13,472 bases of DNA, from positions 1 through 13,472 of the forward strand of contig DFAP01000044.1 of assembly GCA_002365855.1 (NCBI GenBank), read 5' to 3'. Every line of letters starts with the position of its first letter. The stretch's first letter is position 1. A program made the position numbers and the translations under genes. Under the pieces are notes generated by a model. The model searched no databases and was not told the origin of the DNA. It was given only the letters and a program-made list of their open reading frames with translations. This document shows, in pieces, positions 13,253 to 13,472 of the stretch. This DNA is from Pelotomaculum sp. UBA3103. GTDB taxonomy: Bacteria > Bacillota > Desulfotomaculia > Desulfotomaculales > Pelotomaculaceae.

Positions 13253-13469
13253 TAATAAAGGGAAAATGAGTGAACATTTAATTATAACATTAATTATTCT
13301 TTTCCAGGGAATTTTTTTAGTAATTCTTAATCAGCATTTTGATTACATAAATAAATATTCATTTTTAACAAAAATATTTAACCTTATATATTTGGTTCTA
13401 TCGATTATATTTCTAAAATATTTTTGGTTTTCAAAATCCAAAGCAGAGTATTTAAATAGGGCTTGCTGA
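13242..13469 (+). CDS. Small two-segment membrane protein
   Basis: 75 residues with two hydrophobic segments (LIITLIILFQGIFLVIL, and IFNLIYLVLSIIFLKYF) and a short basic tail ending in Cys just before TGA. The ATG at 13242 overlaps the end of the previous gene by 11 bases and follows agggtgag, suggesting translational coupling; an ATG at 13266 is the alternative. The sequence resembles the start of a Spo0B-like sensor kinase (two helices then a cytoplasmic part), so it may be a fragment of such a gene ended by a stop three bases from the window edge, or a genuine small protein. I cannot decide which. Confidence 0.55.
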   Translation: MLINNKGKMSEHLIITLIILFQGIFLVILNQHFDYINKYSFLTKIFNLIYLVLSIIFLKYFWFSKSKAEYLNRAC

Positions 13470-13472
13470 ATA

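Overview
The window looks like an accessory stretch of a spore-forming, low-to-mid GC Firmicute, probably a clostridial Peptococcaceae-type genome. This is inferred from strong AGGAGG-type ribosome binding sites, consensus sigma-A promoters, a DUF1847 protein, a LysM-only small protein, a spore-former style Cu/Zn superoxide dismutase-family protein, a RemA-like protein and a clostridial HicAB pair. There is no rRNA or tRNA gene to confirm the lineage.

Layout. Positions 1-1712 hold an intact-looking IS30-family element (transposase on the minus strand, 23-bp imperfect terminal inverted repeats), next to a second set of similar end sequences. Positions 1754-2151 hold a small gene with a textbook promoter; its stop codon forms the loop of a bidirectional terminator. 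Positions 2154-4155 hold four minus-strand genes: an unknown protein, a DUF1847 protein, a RemA/DUF370-like protein and a Nudix hydrolase. Positions 4511-4596 carry the first of three copies of a long palindromic repeat. Positions 4851-6628 form a plus-strand cluster: a 56-residue LysM protein, a decayed coding remnant, a CARDB-like protein, a SOD-family protein and an unknown protein. This could be a cell-envelope or spore-surface set.

From 6711 to about 11120 the window is a graveyard of mobile DNA: a 5'-truncated IS4-type transposase abutting the 3' end of a tyrosine recombinase gene, the second palindrome, an IS4-type transposase broken by several frameshifts, an IS1634-type fragment with an internal deletion, and the third palindrome. 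One intact cargo-like gene lies inside it, a TIGR00027-type SAM-dependent methyltransferase that appears more GC-rich than its surroundings.

From 11441 to 12337 there is a complete HicA-HicB toxin-antitoxin module whose promoter carries two spaced palindromic operators, one filling the -35/-10 spacer, followed by an intrinsic terminator. The right end is AT-rich and encodes a polytopic membrane protein, a truncated duplicate of its N-terminus just upstream, and a small two-segment membrane protein. They resemble the membrane part of a sensor kinase system split into pieces.
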